Assembly (NCBI GenBank): GCA_963082875.1
Contig: OY720097.1
Span: 14,578,501 to 14,642,500 of the forward strand
Source of the DNA: Corella eumyota
Lineage: Eukaryota > Chordata > Ascidiacea > Phlebobranchia > Corellidae
Direction: 5' to 3'
DNA: 64,000 nucleotides
The notes under the pieces are model-generated. The model did no database searches. It was not told where the DNA came from and worked only from the letters and a program-made list of their open reading frames with translations. Both the position numbers and the translations under genes were made by a program. The number at the start of each line of letters is the position of its first letter. Position 1 is the first letter of the stretch. Below, one piece after another: positions 1 through 13,341 of the stretch.

Positions 1-3000
1 ACACCAAGAACGTTTTGATGGTCTCCAACATTTAACATAAAACCAATCTCATAAATAAAATCCTTTAAAGTTTCTTCTTCATTTATTCCTTCTACAAAGT
101 TTTTTTTTAATTTAGTTTTATGTATCCGAGCTCTAATAGAGTTCAAAATTTCTGTATGCTTAATATTTATACAGTTTTTTTTACCTTTGACCGTTTTTAC
201 TGCTACTGGCACTTCTTGAGCAAACAACTCATTATCATACCACCCTTGATATACAACACCGTAATTCCCACGCCCAATGACGTCATCTAACCTCACTTTT
301 GATCTTTCCAACTCCCATTTGTCACCGAAGGTTGGTTTCCAAAAATCCTTAAAAATTAATTCTTGTTAAAACATTATCTTTGTGAGATTATATATTTAAA
401 AGCTATGATGTTATTTTACTTTTTATGCTTACCCCTTTGCCTTCCATTGCTGTCCCGGAATTTAATATAGTGTAAGAAAGCCGGTCGTTGCTGACGAAAT
501 GTGTCCACGGGAGGTCGCGTTTAAAATCACGTTTACGTTTAATTTTGTAGGCAACGAATGCAAACACTAACAATGCAAATACAACCAGAGGAATCGCAAT
601 TTTAAGGGCTAAAACTGATACGTGTTCGCAACCCGATCCGTCAATCATTCTATTAAAAAGGGAATAAATTTATTATTAAGATCATATTATGTGAACACAT
701 CCTAGTGTCTATGTTAATTATAACCAGGAATTTATCTTATAAAACACCATACATAAAGGGCTTACCCATCGCCTAAGTAAGAGTCAGCACACATACAAGT
801 AGCACCCAACTCAGGTGCAGGGTTGTCAACACAAAGTGCTCCAACCGAGCAAATATCCGAGGAAAAACAATAATTGGCATCACTGCAGCCAGATGCAAAT
901 TGATCTAAATAATATTCGGTTATTGAAGTTCTAATTTTAAAATGTAAAATGTAAATCCGAACAATTACTTAATGAGTAGTGGGTGCCGCTTAAAAATTTA
1001 AACACGTCTGTTGCCTTTTATAGATATTTGTCAGCGAACGGCGACATTATAAATTTGCATACAAGACCGTTAAGAAATATTATGACTTGCTTTAAGTCAC
1101 AAAAAACAATTATATTTTAATGTTTAATGAATTTTTTTGTACTAATAAAGTAATTTTACTAATTGGTAATTTAAATTATTTTTTTGAGCTTACTAAATTT
1201 TCCTTGAATAGTTGTATTTATTCCATTTCCTTCGTAACCAATTTGACAACTACATGTTGCATTCAACGTGGTACGGCCAGTGACGTCACTAGCTGTGCAA
1301 TTTGCGTTAACATCACAATAACCAAATCTTTCGTCGCATGTATCGATATCTAAATTGTTCGTTAAATAGAAAATATGATTTGTTTTAACGACATTCCTTC
1401 CTTTAGGAAAATTGTAAAATTTTAGTTGCGTGCATTTGGTTTTGGCTTTAAAATTTTTAAATATTATTTTTTTTTTTAATTTGAAATTAAATCATAGCAC
1501 TAATGTTAAATTGGCTATGGTTACTAAGCAACATTATCCTAAAAGGTCAAAATCTATATCTAGTTGTTACCAATATCTAAATTTAAATAAGCTTTATATA
1601 TTGTTAATCGATGACGCAGATTCAAAAACACATGGTGTAAAACTGGAACAAGGTTAAGGTTAATCATGCCCCAATATACTTCACAGTTAAACTTCATAAT
1701 TACCTTGAATGTTAAACATGCGATTGACATTGCAACGGCCACGCTCACACAATGTTGAACTAGTTCTGTCCAATCCAGTTGGTCTTATAGTGACGTAGTA
1801 TTCCTTACCGGGCCTTAAATTGTCTAAGGTCGATGTGTAATAATATTCAAAAGCAAGGCATGATGTAACGTTGTCTGCACTGCTGTAAGGAAGTCGCTCG
1901 ACGCGCTAAAAATACCCGACAAAATTTTTCAGGATGTTCGTAAAGACAAAATAAATTTTCGATTTTGATTTTTACGCCTTTATTTTCCAATAGGTAAACC
2001 ATAAAAATTCACAACAAGAATGTTGAAATTGTATTCATTATGATTAAAATATAGCTTTTGTACCTGTTGCTCTAATCCTAAACTTAAAGTGTAATTATAG
2101 TCGTCATCTACTGCGGCAGGTAACCAGGTTACAGTTATCGACATAGAGTCGCTTGCGTGATTTATCATAGGTTCGCCAACCGTGAAATTTCTTGCTTGTA
2201 AATGCGGAATATTTGTATCTTAAAATATAAAATTTAAAATTTAAAGGACTGTGCTTTTGTTTAAATTTTTTTCAAAGTATAAATTTAAACGTTGTTTAGT
2301 ACAACAAAAATGATATATTTATTAAAGCTTTTAAAGTTATGGCAATGGTTATAGTAAGACGCCAAAATGACTTAAACTCTGCATACTAAAAAATTAAAAA
2401 TGACAGAATGCATTTTGCAATTTGTAAAATGCTATGAAAAAAAAATCCAAGTATTTCTTACCGCAGCATATTTGAGATGCGGACGTCCAATTCACACCAC
2501 TTTCTATGAGTGAATTTGGACAATCCGATTCCAGAACGGTAAGAAATGATCTCTCAAAGGGAAATTGTCTGCAAAAACACGTTTATGTTATTTTACAAAA
2601 TTTAAAAGAATTTTTTATTGAAGTTTTTGATCTGTATTTCTCATACCTGTAATAAGCACGAATTTCAAGGGTGTAAGTTGTGTGGAATTCAGTTTCAAAC
2701 AGCAACGAACGAACGTTCTAAATGGAAAACGAGGTTTAAGCCAAACTGTTACGAATGAAACCTTAAAAAAAGATTACACATAAATTGAATCATTTTTACC
2801 GGTTGTATTGACATAAAATTCAGACTCGTGACGTAGTAATTGTCAACTCCTACACAATTACGTAATCGTGACGTCAGTCCCCCGCAATCAGAAGTGCAAA
2901 CGCATGACGTCATATTTTCGTTAATTAAGGTCGAAATACAGGAGTCATTTAAGCATGAAGACGATGAAGTTGTGGTAGCCCAATAATTACTTTGACTTAA

Positions 3001-3926
3001 TTGAAAATAAAAATTGCTAAATTTTTTTTCTACCGATGAAAGGTTGTTTTAACAAAATGCAAACCGTTATACTTTAAAAAAGGATCTATTGTCATATTTT
3101 TTGTTATGCAAAGACTTACCCAATGTTACAAACATTTATGGGAAGTATTGGAATTTTAGAAGCTGCGTTGTCAAAAAAGTGAATAATAAATCCGTCAATT
3201 TCAAAATCTTAAGAACAAAATTGAAAAACATGCTTAATAACACGACAACAACAAGAATAAAAAATCCAGTTTTATTTTTAACTTGTCATGTTCTACGAAA
3301 AATATCCATGATTGTGGTCACATACCATTATCGACTTCCCATGTTATATTACTCAAAATGCTAATTTGAGATTCTTCATTAACATCAGCAATTGTTTCAT
3401 GTTTTAAGTTCACGATCTTCACAGAAGGCAAATCGGCTAAATTAATTATATACAAAATGTTTTTAAGGACTTTGTCAAAACTTGTAAAAGTAGTTACATT
3501 TTAAATTTTATATTTTAAAATGCAATTTGCTAATATTATTGTAACTGACTTACGACCAGGGTGACATGGTCTTGGTTGTCTGGTTGGTGGTCTTCTAGAT
3601 GGTCTAGGTCTAGACGGTCTTCTTGGTGGTGGTTGTTGTGTTGGTTGTGCTGGTATTTCACCATTTACTGGTGAAGAGGTTTGAATAACCCTATTTGGTC
3701 CATTTCTAGATGTAGCTATTGGCGGTGGTACAATATTGGTTGTGGTCAGTAGTGGTGGTAAAACAATATAATTGGTTGTTGTTGATACCGGTGGTGCCGA
3801 TCCTAATGGCGGAATATTTGGTGGTGGTGGAGATTGTAAATTTGGTTGTAAATTGGTTAAATTTTGAGCTTGAATTGATAAACATAGTCCATACAAAATC
3901 CATATTAAATTTGATGCAGACATCAT
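1..3926 (-). CDS. Receptor tyrosine kinase with EGF-like and FN3-like ectodomain (3' part cut off by window edge)
   Basis: Single-pass receptor tyrosine kinase. Exons read right to left: 3554-3926, 3326-3436, 3120-3162 (a 43-nt exon needed to keep phase), 2800-2995, 2647-2717, 2462-2568, 2064-2218, 1704-1905, 1194-1349, 766-904, 433-649, and 1-347 (incomplete). Exon 1 gives a signal peptide (MMSASNLIWILYGLCLSIQA) and then a Pro/Thr-rich stretch with a run of R-P-x-R-P. The middle exons look like fibronectin III (for example YYVTIRPTG and TVTWLPA). The next two are Cys-rich EGF-like modules (DIDTCDERFGYCDVNANC). A transmembrane helix (IAIPLVVFALLVFAFVAY) and a basic stop-transfer follow. The last exon starts the kinase domain with the Gly loop IGRGNYGVVYQG and the VAVKTVK lysine. 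The catalytic loop lies beyond position 1, so I cannot assign a subfamily. A Tie-like or other EGF+FN3 receptor is possible. Confidence 0.82.
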
Positions 3927-6099
3927 TTATAACCAAATCTTTAAAAATAATTGTTTAGTATTTCATTTATATATTAAATAAATGTGTTATGATATTTAAA
4001 TGTTAAACTATCTATTTTTTAATTAATTCCATTTTTTCTATTTATTTTTGTTTTCTGGAGATGCCTAATATCACGCGTTTAATTAGCTAACTTATACTTT
4101 TGTAACAGCAGACCTAAAACTTTAATTAACTTTCTAATTTTAGTTTTTTTCCTTTGACTTATTAAATATAACTAAACAAAAAACATCTTAACTTCTACTT
4201 TAAGTTAATTCCCATTTTTCAAGAATAAAAAAGAGGTTTTGCTTACTTTAAAACATAACATGTTCTACTTTTTTATGGTGAATATTTTTTTTCTAACATA
4301 GTAAATAGGCCTAACTATCTACATACATGCATGTGGTTTTTCGGAATTTTTTTAAAAACATAATTAATCATTAAAATAATTTGTCAGGGCCTTTCGCTAA
4401 CTTTAATTTAGAACAGTTTTATAAGAAACTAGACACAAAAAATATGAATTACATATTTCGTTTTTCGAAAAACATACGTTTAGGCCAAATCTACTATATC
4501 CGCTTATGTGTACATCATTAATATTAATTCTAAAAAGGAAATTTACTCGACAAGTTATTCTGACGTCACAATGCGTGACATTGCGTGTTTATTTGTCGAA
4601 ATACGTCACTTCATGTTTTATTTTTAAACGCATTTATTAATGTAAGTTTACAAGATACGTATTTTGGTCAAACTTTTGTACGTAAAACAGGAGCTGTTAA
4701 AAATCACGATTTGCGTGCAAAAATTTTCGAAATTATTTTTAAAAGTTTTCAGTTATTACCTTTTAACTCGAAGTGTTTTTAACTCAAACATTATAAAATA
4801 TAAACCTTTTAAAAATTAATTATAGTTGCTATAAGTTGTAATGTATATTAAAACTTTTGAAGTTTGGTAATATTATGTGGTTAAGTTTATGTATCACCAT
4901 ATTAATGCGTATTTTAATTTAGCGACTTATAAACCAAATAGTAATAATTAAAATTCAAGGTATTTTTTAGCATAAATTGTTGTTAAAAACGATAATTTTA
5001 AAATTTTATGACATTGCATAGTAATTTCACAAAACTTTGCTACAATTTTTTTCATTTATTTCACACAATTTAATTATCACAAAACTTTTTCTACAATTTA
5101 AATGCAAATGCAGTCTGGAAACTATTTCTAAAAAAAGCTACTATGTTCGATGACTATTTCACACGCGCCATTCATTATTTACAAATTAATAAATTATATT
5201 ACTAATTTAACTAACATGCATATACGTCTTTAGATTTATCAATGGTTGGGTTTAAAGGTTAATACTTAGAGTGGGACTTTGGACACCACAAAAATAATAA
5301 TATTTAAACTTTAAGCGTAGCAAAAAAAACTTAACATCTTATTTAGGATCTAATACACTCCTACTATGGCTTAAACAATTAATAAACCCCAATAAAGTAC
5401 GCTGTAAAAATGAGCATAGATAAGAAGGCCACACTTAATTAAAATACACAAAATAGTCGTGTTAAATTAAACTCGCTAACTTATTACCAAAACCTGCCCA
5501 AGAATTCAATCTACCAAATGTAATCTGTACAAGCGGCTTTTAATTAGAATTAAAACTACAGGAAATGCGAAATAAATGCGACACAAAAATAAGACATGAA
5601 ACACAAACTACAAAGTATATAATCAACAAATTAAGTATAAAAGCGAGAGTCTAATTATATGTTAAACCTTACTTATTTATGAGTTTTTACGTCCAGCGAA
5701 CTGACCAAAAAGCTATATTGTCAGTTATTTAAAGCGAAATAAAATAGGAGAAAGCGCATACAAACAATAAAGAAAATACAAAGCATTATCGATAAACAGA
5801 ACAACAAATGCGTCATAAATGACGATGGGGAGTGAAAAATCTCCCGCATCTGGGATCAAGCCGAATGATTCAGCATGAATCGCCAAAGCTCACTAAAAGT
5901 GACCTCCCGCTAATAAATCATTTCAAAAATTTAATAAATCGATAATGGACATAACATCTTAGTTGTTTTTAAAATCTTTTAACATTAAAATAATTCACTG
6001 TAAAATGTTGGAGAAGTTAATTAATGTTTTTAAGTAAATTTGAATAGAGTGTTTATATACAATAAATACAAGAAATAACTTTATGTAGTTTGTTTTTGT
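3927..6099. other. Intergenic: upstream of the RTK gene, downstream of the vWA gene
   Basis: About 2.2 kb of AT-rich sequence with no convincing coding exon on either strand. It should hold the RTK promoter (minus strand, reading left from about 3950) and the 3'UTR of the vWA gene (minus strand, running left from 6100). A short CRE-like TGACGTCA occurs at about 4561. The only standout is the block of adjacent hairpins at 5812-5910, listed separately. Confidence 0.6.
5812..5910. other. Cluster of short perfect inverted repeats (possible structured RNA or regulatory block)
   Basis: Four short stems follow one another: CGTCAT-aa-ATGACG, GGGAG-tgaaaaat-CTCCC, GATTCA-gca-TGAATC and TCACT-aaa-AGTGA. 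The second stem could pair instead with another CTCCC near 5907. The block is clearly richer in G+C than the DNA around it. I do not recognise it as any snRNA, Y RNA, 7SK or tRNA. It may be a structured non-coding RNA, a UTR element of the vWA gene, or a small mobile-element remnant. Confidence 0.35.
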
Positions 6100-9000
6100 T
6101 TAAAACTGGTTCTCTTTGATTTCAATTTTCTTATTTTCGGCTTTAATGGAGATGTTTAATTCTGCAATTCTTTGTGCCAACCTAAATCTTTTTCCATTCA
6201 AGATATTGCAATCTTCACCTTCGTTCATTTTTTCTAATTCATTCTTACATGTTTCGATTTCGTTTTCTTGCGAATCTATCTTCTTTTTAATGCACGTAAT
6301 GCTTTTCTATAATAAATTTTTGTGAAGCATCAACAATTGTTTATAAAAACTTATAAACAATTGTTAAAAAAAGTAATAAATGATATAATGTACATGTTAT
6401 AAAAAACACTTTGTGGGATATTAATTTTACTTAATTATTTTTTTCATTTTCATAAATTGATAATTTAAAACAAAAACAAAAATTGCAGATGATGTTGATT
6501 TTAGTTTAACTTACTATGTAATCCAAAGATTTTTTCAAACTTGTAGGTATAGATGGCTGAACAAAATCAGGACCAAAAATACTCGGTGCTGTTGGCAGTT
6601 CGGTTTCAACAGAGGACAGAATAGCGTTATATTGGGTGGTCGCTATAGTTCTAAAATAATAATTTTTTAAAAATAAATCAGCACATATTAAAATATTAAC
6701 TAACGAGTTGTTAAGTGAACTTTGTTGTATATACAAATATAATCAACATACTCAGTATTATTGACTTTTGTCCTGCATTCCGAAAGGGAGTAAAGAAAAT
6801 ACTCGATTTTCTTTTTGAAAGTTTCTAAGTCGTCGAGGTTGCCTGTACCAGTAAAAAGCACAACTAAAATTCTACTTTCATCAATCTGGTGTATGGTTTC
6901 GTCAATCACCGACGAATCTTTTAAAAGAGAACAAGTTTGGTGATTTGGTAATTTATACTTCCAAGCAAAAATAAATTAATATACTTTAAAATAAAGTTTT
7001 AAAATTTCAACAGACTCTCAGAGATTTTTGCTTCCTGTAAGGCATCGATGGTCAGAGATCTACATTCTTCTTGGGTCACTTTAATATAAGCCCTTTTGGC
7101 ATCAGGCAAATCGTTCCTGACTTCGCTGTCGACCATCGAATAGGCACACGTTGTTGACACAAGTTCACCTGTATTATTTGTAACATGATGTTATGACAAT
7201 ATAATATGTTTTTTACAAAGTACGTTTTGCAAACAAAACTGCATACTTGGCAAAATACTTTACCATAAAATGTTTGTTTGAGTTTGTTTTTGTACAACCT
7301 AACTCACAAAATAGTTTATTTAATTACGTGTCGCATTTGTGACGTTTTTATTTGAGGTTTCTATGATTTCTTTGATTGTTTTTAAATTGATCTCAACAAA
7401 ATCAGTTACTTCTTCGTGCTGATTTTTATCGTTCATGAATGACCTTTGAATTTTAAGAACCTCGAATTCATCTTGCTATATTTTAAAAATATAAAATTAG
7501 ACTCATTCTAGAGACACAAACAACTAACATATTGACATCTTGGTTAACACAAATAGTAACCTCTTCAACGTTGCTTGGAAGCCCCAATACAATGTAAAAG
7601 TTTTTCTCGGTATCTTTTGGTATGTGATGCATAAAATATTCCAAACCAACTACATCTCTATCTACAACTTCTGTATTCTAAAATGAAATAACTGTTATAT
7701 TAGTTGTTACAAGTATAAATTAATAGGCCAATATCGGTATTCATAGCCCATACTTAAGAACATTGTACCTTCAAAAATTTTTGTGGCTTTTTTTTAATGA
7801 CAACATCATCTTGTAAGCAACTTATCTTTAAAGTAATGTCCACAAGTGGAGAGGATTTTCTGTGAAGTAAAATATTGCATTTATAATTAAAATTTCTTGT
7901 TTAAGAAACATATTAGATAACGAAAGAAGTAACAACCAGGGACAAAGGTGCCTTTTTATATAATTCTGTATCTTAATTAAAAAAAAGTGGCTTTTTAAAA
8001 CTTGTTTAAACATAATACCGCTAGTTCATTAAACAAATACCTGAGTTCAACGGGAATGTGTAAATCATTTTCAAAATCTTCGTTTTCTTTAATGACGAAA
8101 AGCGCGTCACTTCCCAATTTATCAGCCAACTATTAAATATAAAATCAATGTTGAATTAATTCAATTTAGTCACCTAGTTTTTTAACTATCACGTTAAATA
8201 CATGCCAATTAAAAAACATCCTATTTTAGTCACAATAAAAAAATGCAAGTTTAAAACAGAATATACCTGTGTTAATAATTCAGAGGGGCATTCCTCTATT
8301 GCCATAACGGACAATGGAACCTCATTTCTTCCCTTAAGTTCGCTTGTTTTTTCTCTGTATCGTGCAATTAAGGCATTACCGTCCCATATTCCCTCGTTTG
8401 CTTCTCCGTCAGTAAATAACACAATGTAGTCTCTAAGGTTTCTTGAAGCACTATTTATTGTGAAAACAAGTTTTTGTAGGTAACATTAAATATGGTAAGA
8501 TATTAAGCCTTGCAGATTGGTTTTATCAACGAAATCTTACCAGCCAATTAAATCCAAAGCTGAAAAAAGTCCACTACTTAAGTTTGTACAACCGGCAGTC
8601 TTCAAACTATCAATCTGAACTTCCGCAATTTTCTTAAAATTAAAAATTTAAGATAGAACCGTAGGCCTTTGGGTCCATTTAAATTAATATTATAAATAAT
8701 AATAATTGTTTCAGTTTTTGTATTTCAAAAATTGTTTTAGTGTTAATATAAATTACTTTTCCATTATTGTTCATCAAAGTTGATTGAAGAACTGTTGTAG
8801 AAAATGTGCCAAAAGACACCAGAGCAAAGTAGTCCTGATTTGTAAGATGACTAATCATCGACTTTGCGAAAGTCTGCAAATTAAAAAAAGGGCTTAATAT
8901 TAAATTATGTTAAAACCTAGACTATTGCTAATTAACTAAAAATATGTAAATTATATTTACTTGAACTCGTTTAAGTCGTGTTGTTGTTCCAGAAGCTGAT

Positions 9001-9385
9001 GACATACTGGAGCTAACATCCACCACAAAGACGACGTTGTTCGGAATTTTACTCGAAACATTTTGGTGTGGCTTCAAAGTAATATTCACACCTAGATTCT
9101 AACAAAATAATTAAATAGCAATATGTCAATAATAGGGCAAAATTTTACTTATTTAATTTTTTGATATTCACTTGGGTCTAAACCAAATTTGAGTCCGCTT
9201 TATTTTTAAGCTCATAAGTCTTTATTTATTTTTTAGGTTCATAATTTGACATAGCCTACTCTATTGTAATACATTTTTTTACAAAAGTTTAAAACATTTA
9301 CCTTGTTCTTGATTATTTTGCAAAAGTAAGATGCTTCCAAAAGATTTGTGGGTTTCTGTTGTTTTATATTAGGGTTTTGGTACAT
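6100..9385 (-). CDS. von Willebrand factor type A domain protein
   Basis: Exons right to left: 9302-9385 (start MYQNPNIKQQ), 8961-9098, 8757-8873, 8541-8632, 8267-8450, 8041-8129, 7769-7859, about 7530-7677, about 7328-7475, about 7030-7162, about 6753-6957, about 6516-6650, and 6100 to about 6305. The vWA domain shows a full metal-site (MIDAS) set: DVSSSMS, the Thr in AGCTN, and the Asp in LFTDGEAN. After it come beta-rich segments (VDITLKISCL, FYIVLGLPSNVEEVTICV), as in cytosolic vWA proteins. A charged, coiled-coil-prone C-terminus ends the protein (KKKIDSQENEIETCKNELEK). No signal peptide or membrane segment is seen, so it is probably intracellular. Two junctions (7530/7475 and 7030/6957) lack a clear GT donor in phase; the second could use a GC donor at 7031. 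The exact family is not recognised. Confidence 0.75.
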
Positions 9386-10146
9386 TTTTTTTTGTAACGT
9401 AGACTTATTCTTTTATACAAAATTGTACTAAAAAAATGTTTGGTCGTACTAAGAATTTTGATCTTAAAAGTATTGCAAAGACCAAATAGGCTAAATTCTG
9501 TGCCTGTAATTTATGTTATTGTTTAGAACAATCTCGGTTTGCTGCAACTCGTTAGCTCACTAGGCCTACTCCTTGAAGTATACCAAACAAATATGCTGGT
9601 CTACGTGACTAAAGGTAGAATACATATGTCCTTAAATTTCATAGTTATATTTTTTCGAATATAAAAGATTGTTGTTGTTAGATGATATCTTTTAATCATA
9701 TAAAACATGTTTTTCTTTTGTGCGAAAGAGGAACCGTTTTTGTAATTGAAAAAAGCACCCCAAACCTTGAATTGTTTGATCACCTTTGCTTTGATAACCG
9801 ACCTTGTTCGTACTTTTTTAAAACAAATTAAGCTTCGTTACTGACAAAGTGCTCGTTTTTCCTTGGCAAAAATTGAAATACGTGTGAAGAAACACTTTGT
9901 TATTATATTAAAAACCCTCTTGTGGTAGTAGCTTGTCGTATCTTATTACATACCGTTGAGTTTTGTTTGTGGCATACTCTCGTGTACGAGTTGACAAAGT
10001 TTAAACAGGGTATTGTTGTTTACCTATCTTTTCCTTTTGTAATGTGTGCTATGTTCAATAAATAATAATGTAAATTTACGAGTAACCAAAAATTCGCTCA
10101 CGTGCGTTTGTTGCAAGTGTTGATCAAAAGATGATGAAAAGTAAAT
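9386..10146. other. Divergent promoter region between the vWA and PXYLP1 genes
   Basis: About 760 bp between two genes transcribed away from each other. It is AT-rich, with no coding exon or repeat that I can support. Small ORFs here look random. Confidence 0.5.
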
Positions 10147-13100
10147 ATGATGTTTTACCAGAAGAAATTCAGCACTATATTGATATTCCTTTTTGGAATT
10201 GTAACTAGTTATATAAGTAGGCAATAAAAATATTTTTCCTTGCAAATTATTTATGTTTAAAAAAGTATTGTATTATTTTTAAAATAAACTTTTTTTAATT
10301 GATAGGATTTTTTTATAATACTTTTATATATTTTGAATACAATTTTACTATCTTACTGTTAATAACTTAATAGTTATTTATATATATATAATAAATTTGA
10401 CATTTTATTTAGCCTCCTTTATATCGTACGAAGGACAGAAATATACCAAAAAAGAAAACGTGATTTTATCACATGTCAACACATACTGCAATCGACTTGA
10501 TTCTATTATAGATGGGGTTGAAGGTAGGATAAACTGTAAAATTATAAAATATTAACTTTCGTTTTTTGTCAGCTAACAATCCTATAAAATCGTCTTTTAA
10601 ATTTTTAAATGAGAGAAATTATTCTATGGAAATTTGCTAGAAACCTGTTTTAAGGTGAGCCATTGGAACTTAATCATACTCTTGTGTCGGCTGTTATTCT
10701 TATTCGCCATGGCGACAGACTTGCTATGTCCAGACCAACTACTTGCACACAACTAACTCAGGATAATTGTAATCTATCCACCCAAGATGGTCAACTGAAC
10801 AACCTAAAAATCTTTGTAAGTTTTTACAATATTTTACTTCATTGTAATTTTTGTTTATGGAAGTTAAAAAAATGCACTGTTATAAATTTTAAATTGAACA
10901 TTTTTTAACTATAGTCTATTTTTTTTTTTTTTTTATTTTGGTTTTTCGCGCATTGATAAAAGTAAATAATAAATACGATATACAATTAATATTACAACAA
11001 TGCGACGGGAAAAAATGACAAAATCAATTTAATGATTTAAAACATGCCAAAAGTATTAATGTTTACATAAAGATTTTAATTATTTTATGGCATGGTCACC
11101 AAACCCAGATTTAAAAAGACATTTCGATTAATATAAGATAAAGGCATCTAATTTTTTTATTTTGCAGTTAAAAGTTAATGAAAAAAGGATTCGCAGTGGA
11201 ATTAACAAAGATTTGAATCATTTTCCATTATTTCCTGATCTTTGTTCTAACATTTCCATTTCAAAGGTTGGACTACTTCAAGTCATTAAACTGGGAAAAT
11301 ATTTAAGAAAAAAGTATATATCACCTTACAAAGGTTCCTACTTTTTTTTACTTACACACAACAATAAAGAAACATTATATATTCCATTTGAACTTATATA
11401 TTCACTTTTATATAAGAAAAAAAAGTTGTTTATTGTAAAAAGGATAATCCTGTGATTAAAGTTTTTATAGTGGACTTTTGTAATTTTACTATCTTTTGAA
11501 TTTACTTATAAATGATTAATTTTATGGTAAATTTAATTTTATGATTTTTTTGTAAAATTGTTTATCTAACGGATGTTTTTCGTTTAACTACTTCCCTTAT
11601 AAAGTGCTAAAAAAGTTAAGTTAGTATTAGTATTATTTTAATTTTTTTGTACAGTCTCTAGCCTTTTTGTACAATTCTTAACTGATACTAGAAAATATTG
11701 TCTCACCCGTGTATTTTTATTTAAACTATATATAGTATTTAAATTAAAAATTCTTTATAGAACTTCAAAATGTCAGTGTTTCAACAAGTAGAACTTCTCG
11801 CACATTTCAAAGTCTCTTAGCTTTTTTATATTCCTTTTCATCAAAGTTCAATACCATTTCTTCATCAAGTGAAATTTATTTTTGTGATAGTGATTTGGAT
11901 AGGAATCATGTTAATCTCTGTCAATGTGAAAAGGTGCTTAAATAATAAAACTATTTTACTTAAATTTTTTTGTTTTAATCAATAAGGCTAGAAATTTGAA
12001 TTGTTTACTTTTTTTTTTGTATATATCTTTATCCTCGATGTGGGAAAGTCGAATGCGCGACTTAAACATAGAGTAACATAAGTTACTCCGACCCAGTCTC
12101 GAGTTGCCTGTGGCAGTTTGGGATATTATAGAGATTATAATTGCCCGGTAATTATGCTGCTGATTAAGTGCTGGCTCAGCAGAAGTTCATACCGTTTATA
12201 GCGCCTTACTTAAGGGAGCTACAGCATGAGATCAGTGGGGATTGAACCCACGACCTCATGTGTGGTGTAGCAAGAGTTCTTACCACTACACCACTCTGCC
12301 GGTACTACTACACCACTTATTATATCAAACTCTGCCAGTACTACTCTGCCGGTACTACTACACCACTTATTATATCAAACTCTGCCAGTACTACTCTGCC
12401 GGTACTACTACACCACTTATTATATCTACTACACCACTTATTATATCAAAATTTGATATTTTCTGAATAAAAAACCCTGCACTTATGACCGATTAGTAAT
12501 AGAATATTTGTTTATTTTTTATCATATTAAATTCAAACCAAATTATCAACAAAATAATTTAGCAATATCCTTTAAAATTTAGATGCATCAAATCCGAACA
12601 CTTCGTGCTGGTTTTCGAAATTGGAATTTGACAGAGAAAAATGTTAAGCATCTATACAAGATTTTGCAAATCGAAAATGGGGCTGGGGTAAGTAGCACAG
12701 ATGGCCCCACATATAACATTGCAAGTCCAAGTCGAATTTGGGATTGGTTGGTCTCAGAGTATTACTGTCCACGTAGAAAATTACCATGCATTGCAGATCG
12801 GGATGGTGTTATGACATGCTTAAATTCATCTGTGTTAGAAGCCTTGCTGTCGAGTGTTGTCGATAATCACTTAAAAATGGTGTCAGATTATAATTACCTC
12901 GAAGCCACAAGTCTTGCCATGTTTCCTTTTCTTAAAGCAGTTGCCAAAATATTTCAATCACGTAGCTCTATGTATTCTTTAAAACCTAACTTGCCGGTTG
13001 ATTTGCATATTTATTCAACTCATGACATCACTATAGGGCCATTGTTTAATGCACTAGGTATACCGGTATTTGAAAAAGTACCCTATGCATCAAGGGTGGT

Positions 13101-13341
13101 GTTTGAGTTATGGCATTCGCCAAAACTTGATTATTATTTTAAACTTTTATTTAATGGTGATGATATTACACAACGTGTTCCATTTTGCACAAATTCCGTA
13201 GCCCTTAGGTGGCAGTTTAAATCCAAGTTACACAGCACTGAAACACATTACTGTACATTGCATAATTTAACTAGTTTTTTGTCCAGCAGTTTTTTCAATG
13301 AGATGACTGCAAAAGATTTTATTAGTGCCTGTCGATTGTAA
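10147..13341 (+). CDS. PXYLP1: 2-phosphoxylose phosphatase 1 (histidine acid phosphatase family)
   Basis: A Golgi enzyme that, by family, removes the 2-phosphate from xylose in the glycosaminoglycan linkage region and so permits chain extension. Exons: 10147-10216, 10413-10523, 10655-10815, 11168-11333, 11761-11933, 12583-13341. All phases close, giving 479 residues against 480 in human. Exon 1 encodes a type II signal anchor (MMFYQKKFSTILIFLFGIV). The conserved NTYCN precedes the catalytic phosphohistidine motif IRHGDR in exon 3. TSRTSRTFQSLLAFLY matches the KSRTLQSGLALLY region of the human enzyme. The second catalytic motif YSTHDIT and the FELWHSP block lie in the last exon. Introns 3 and 5 carry a LINE-like tail and a SINE. 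The start was chosen because it supplies the anchor and is in phase. Confidence 0.9.
10920..11112 (-). mobile_element. 5'-truncated LINE-like 3' tail in PXYLP1 intron 3
   Basis: About 190 bp that is nearly the exact reverse complement of 40970-41158. It carries a long T run (the A tail on the minus strand) at its left end. Shared A-rich ends with different 5' endpoints are typical of non-LTR retrotransposon tails. No coding part remains. Confidence 0.65.
12010..12302 (-). mobile_element. tRNA-derived SINE in PXYLP1 intron 5
   Basis: On the minus strand the element opens with a tRNA-like head at 12302. It has an A-box-like TGGTGTAGTGGTAAGAACTC and a B box GGTTCAATCCC inside GGTCGTGGGTTCAATCCC. 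An unrelated body of about 220 bp follows, ending in an A-rich tail near 12010. The intact pol III boxes, lack of tRNA fold downstream and the tail mark it as a SINE, not a tRNA gene. Confidence 0.8.
12295..12447. repeat. 50-bp tandem repeat fused to the SINE head
   Basis: Three copies of a 50-bp unit begin at 12295, 12345 and 12395, the last one partial and followed by a further short piece. The unit includes CTCTGCC and CTACACCACTTA, which resemble the first ~20 bp of the neighbouring SINE. It therefore looks like an expansion of the SINE 5' end. Confidence 0.8.

Noticed and set aside
12240-12302. tRNA gene on the minus strand
   Set aside because: A and B boxes are present, but the sequence runs directly into a SINE body with an A-rich tail and does not close an acceptor stem.
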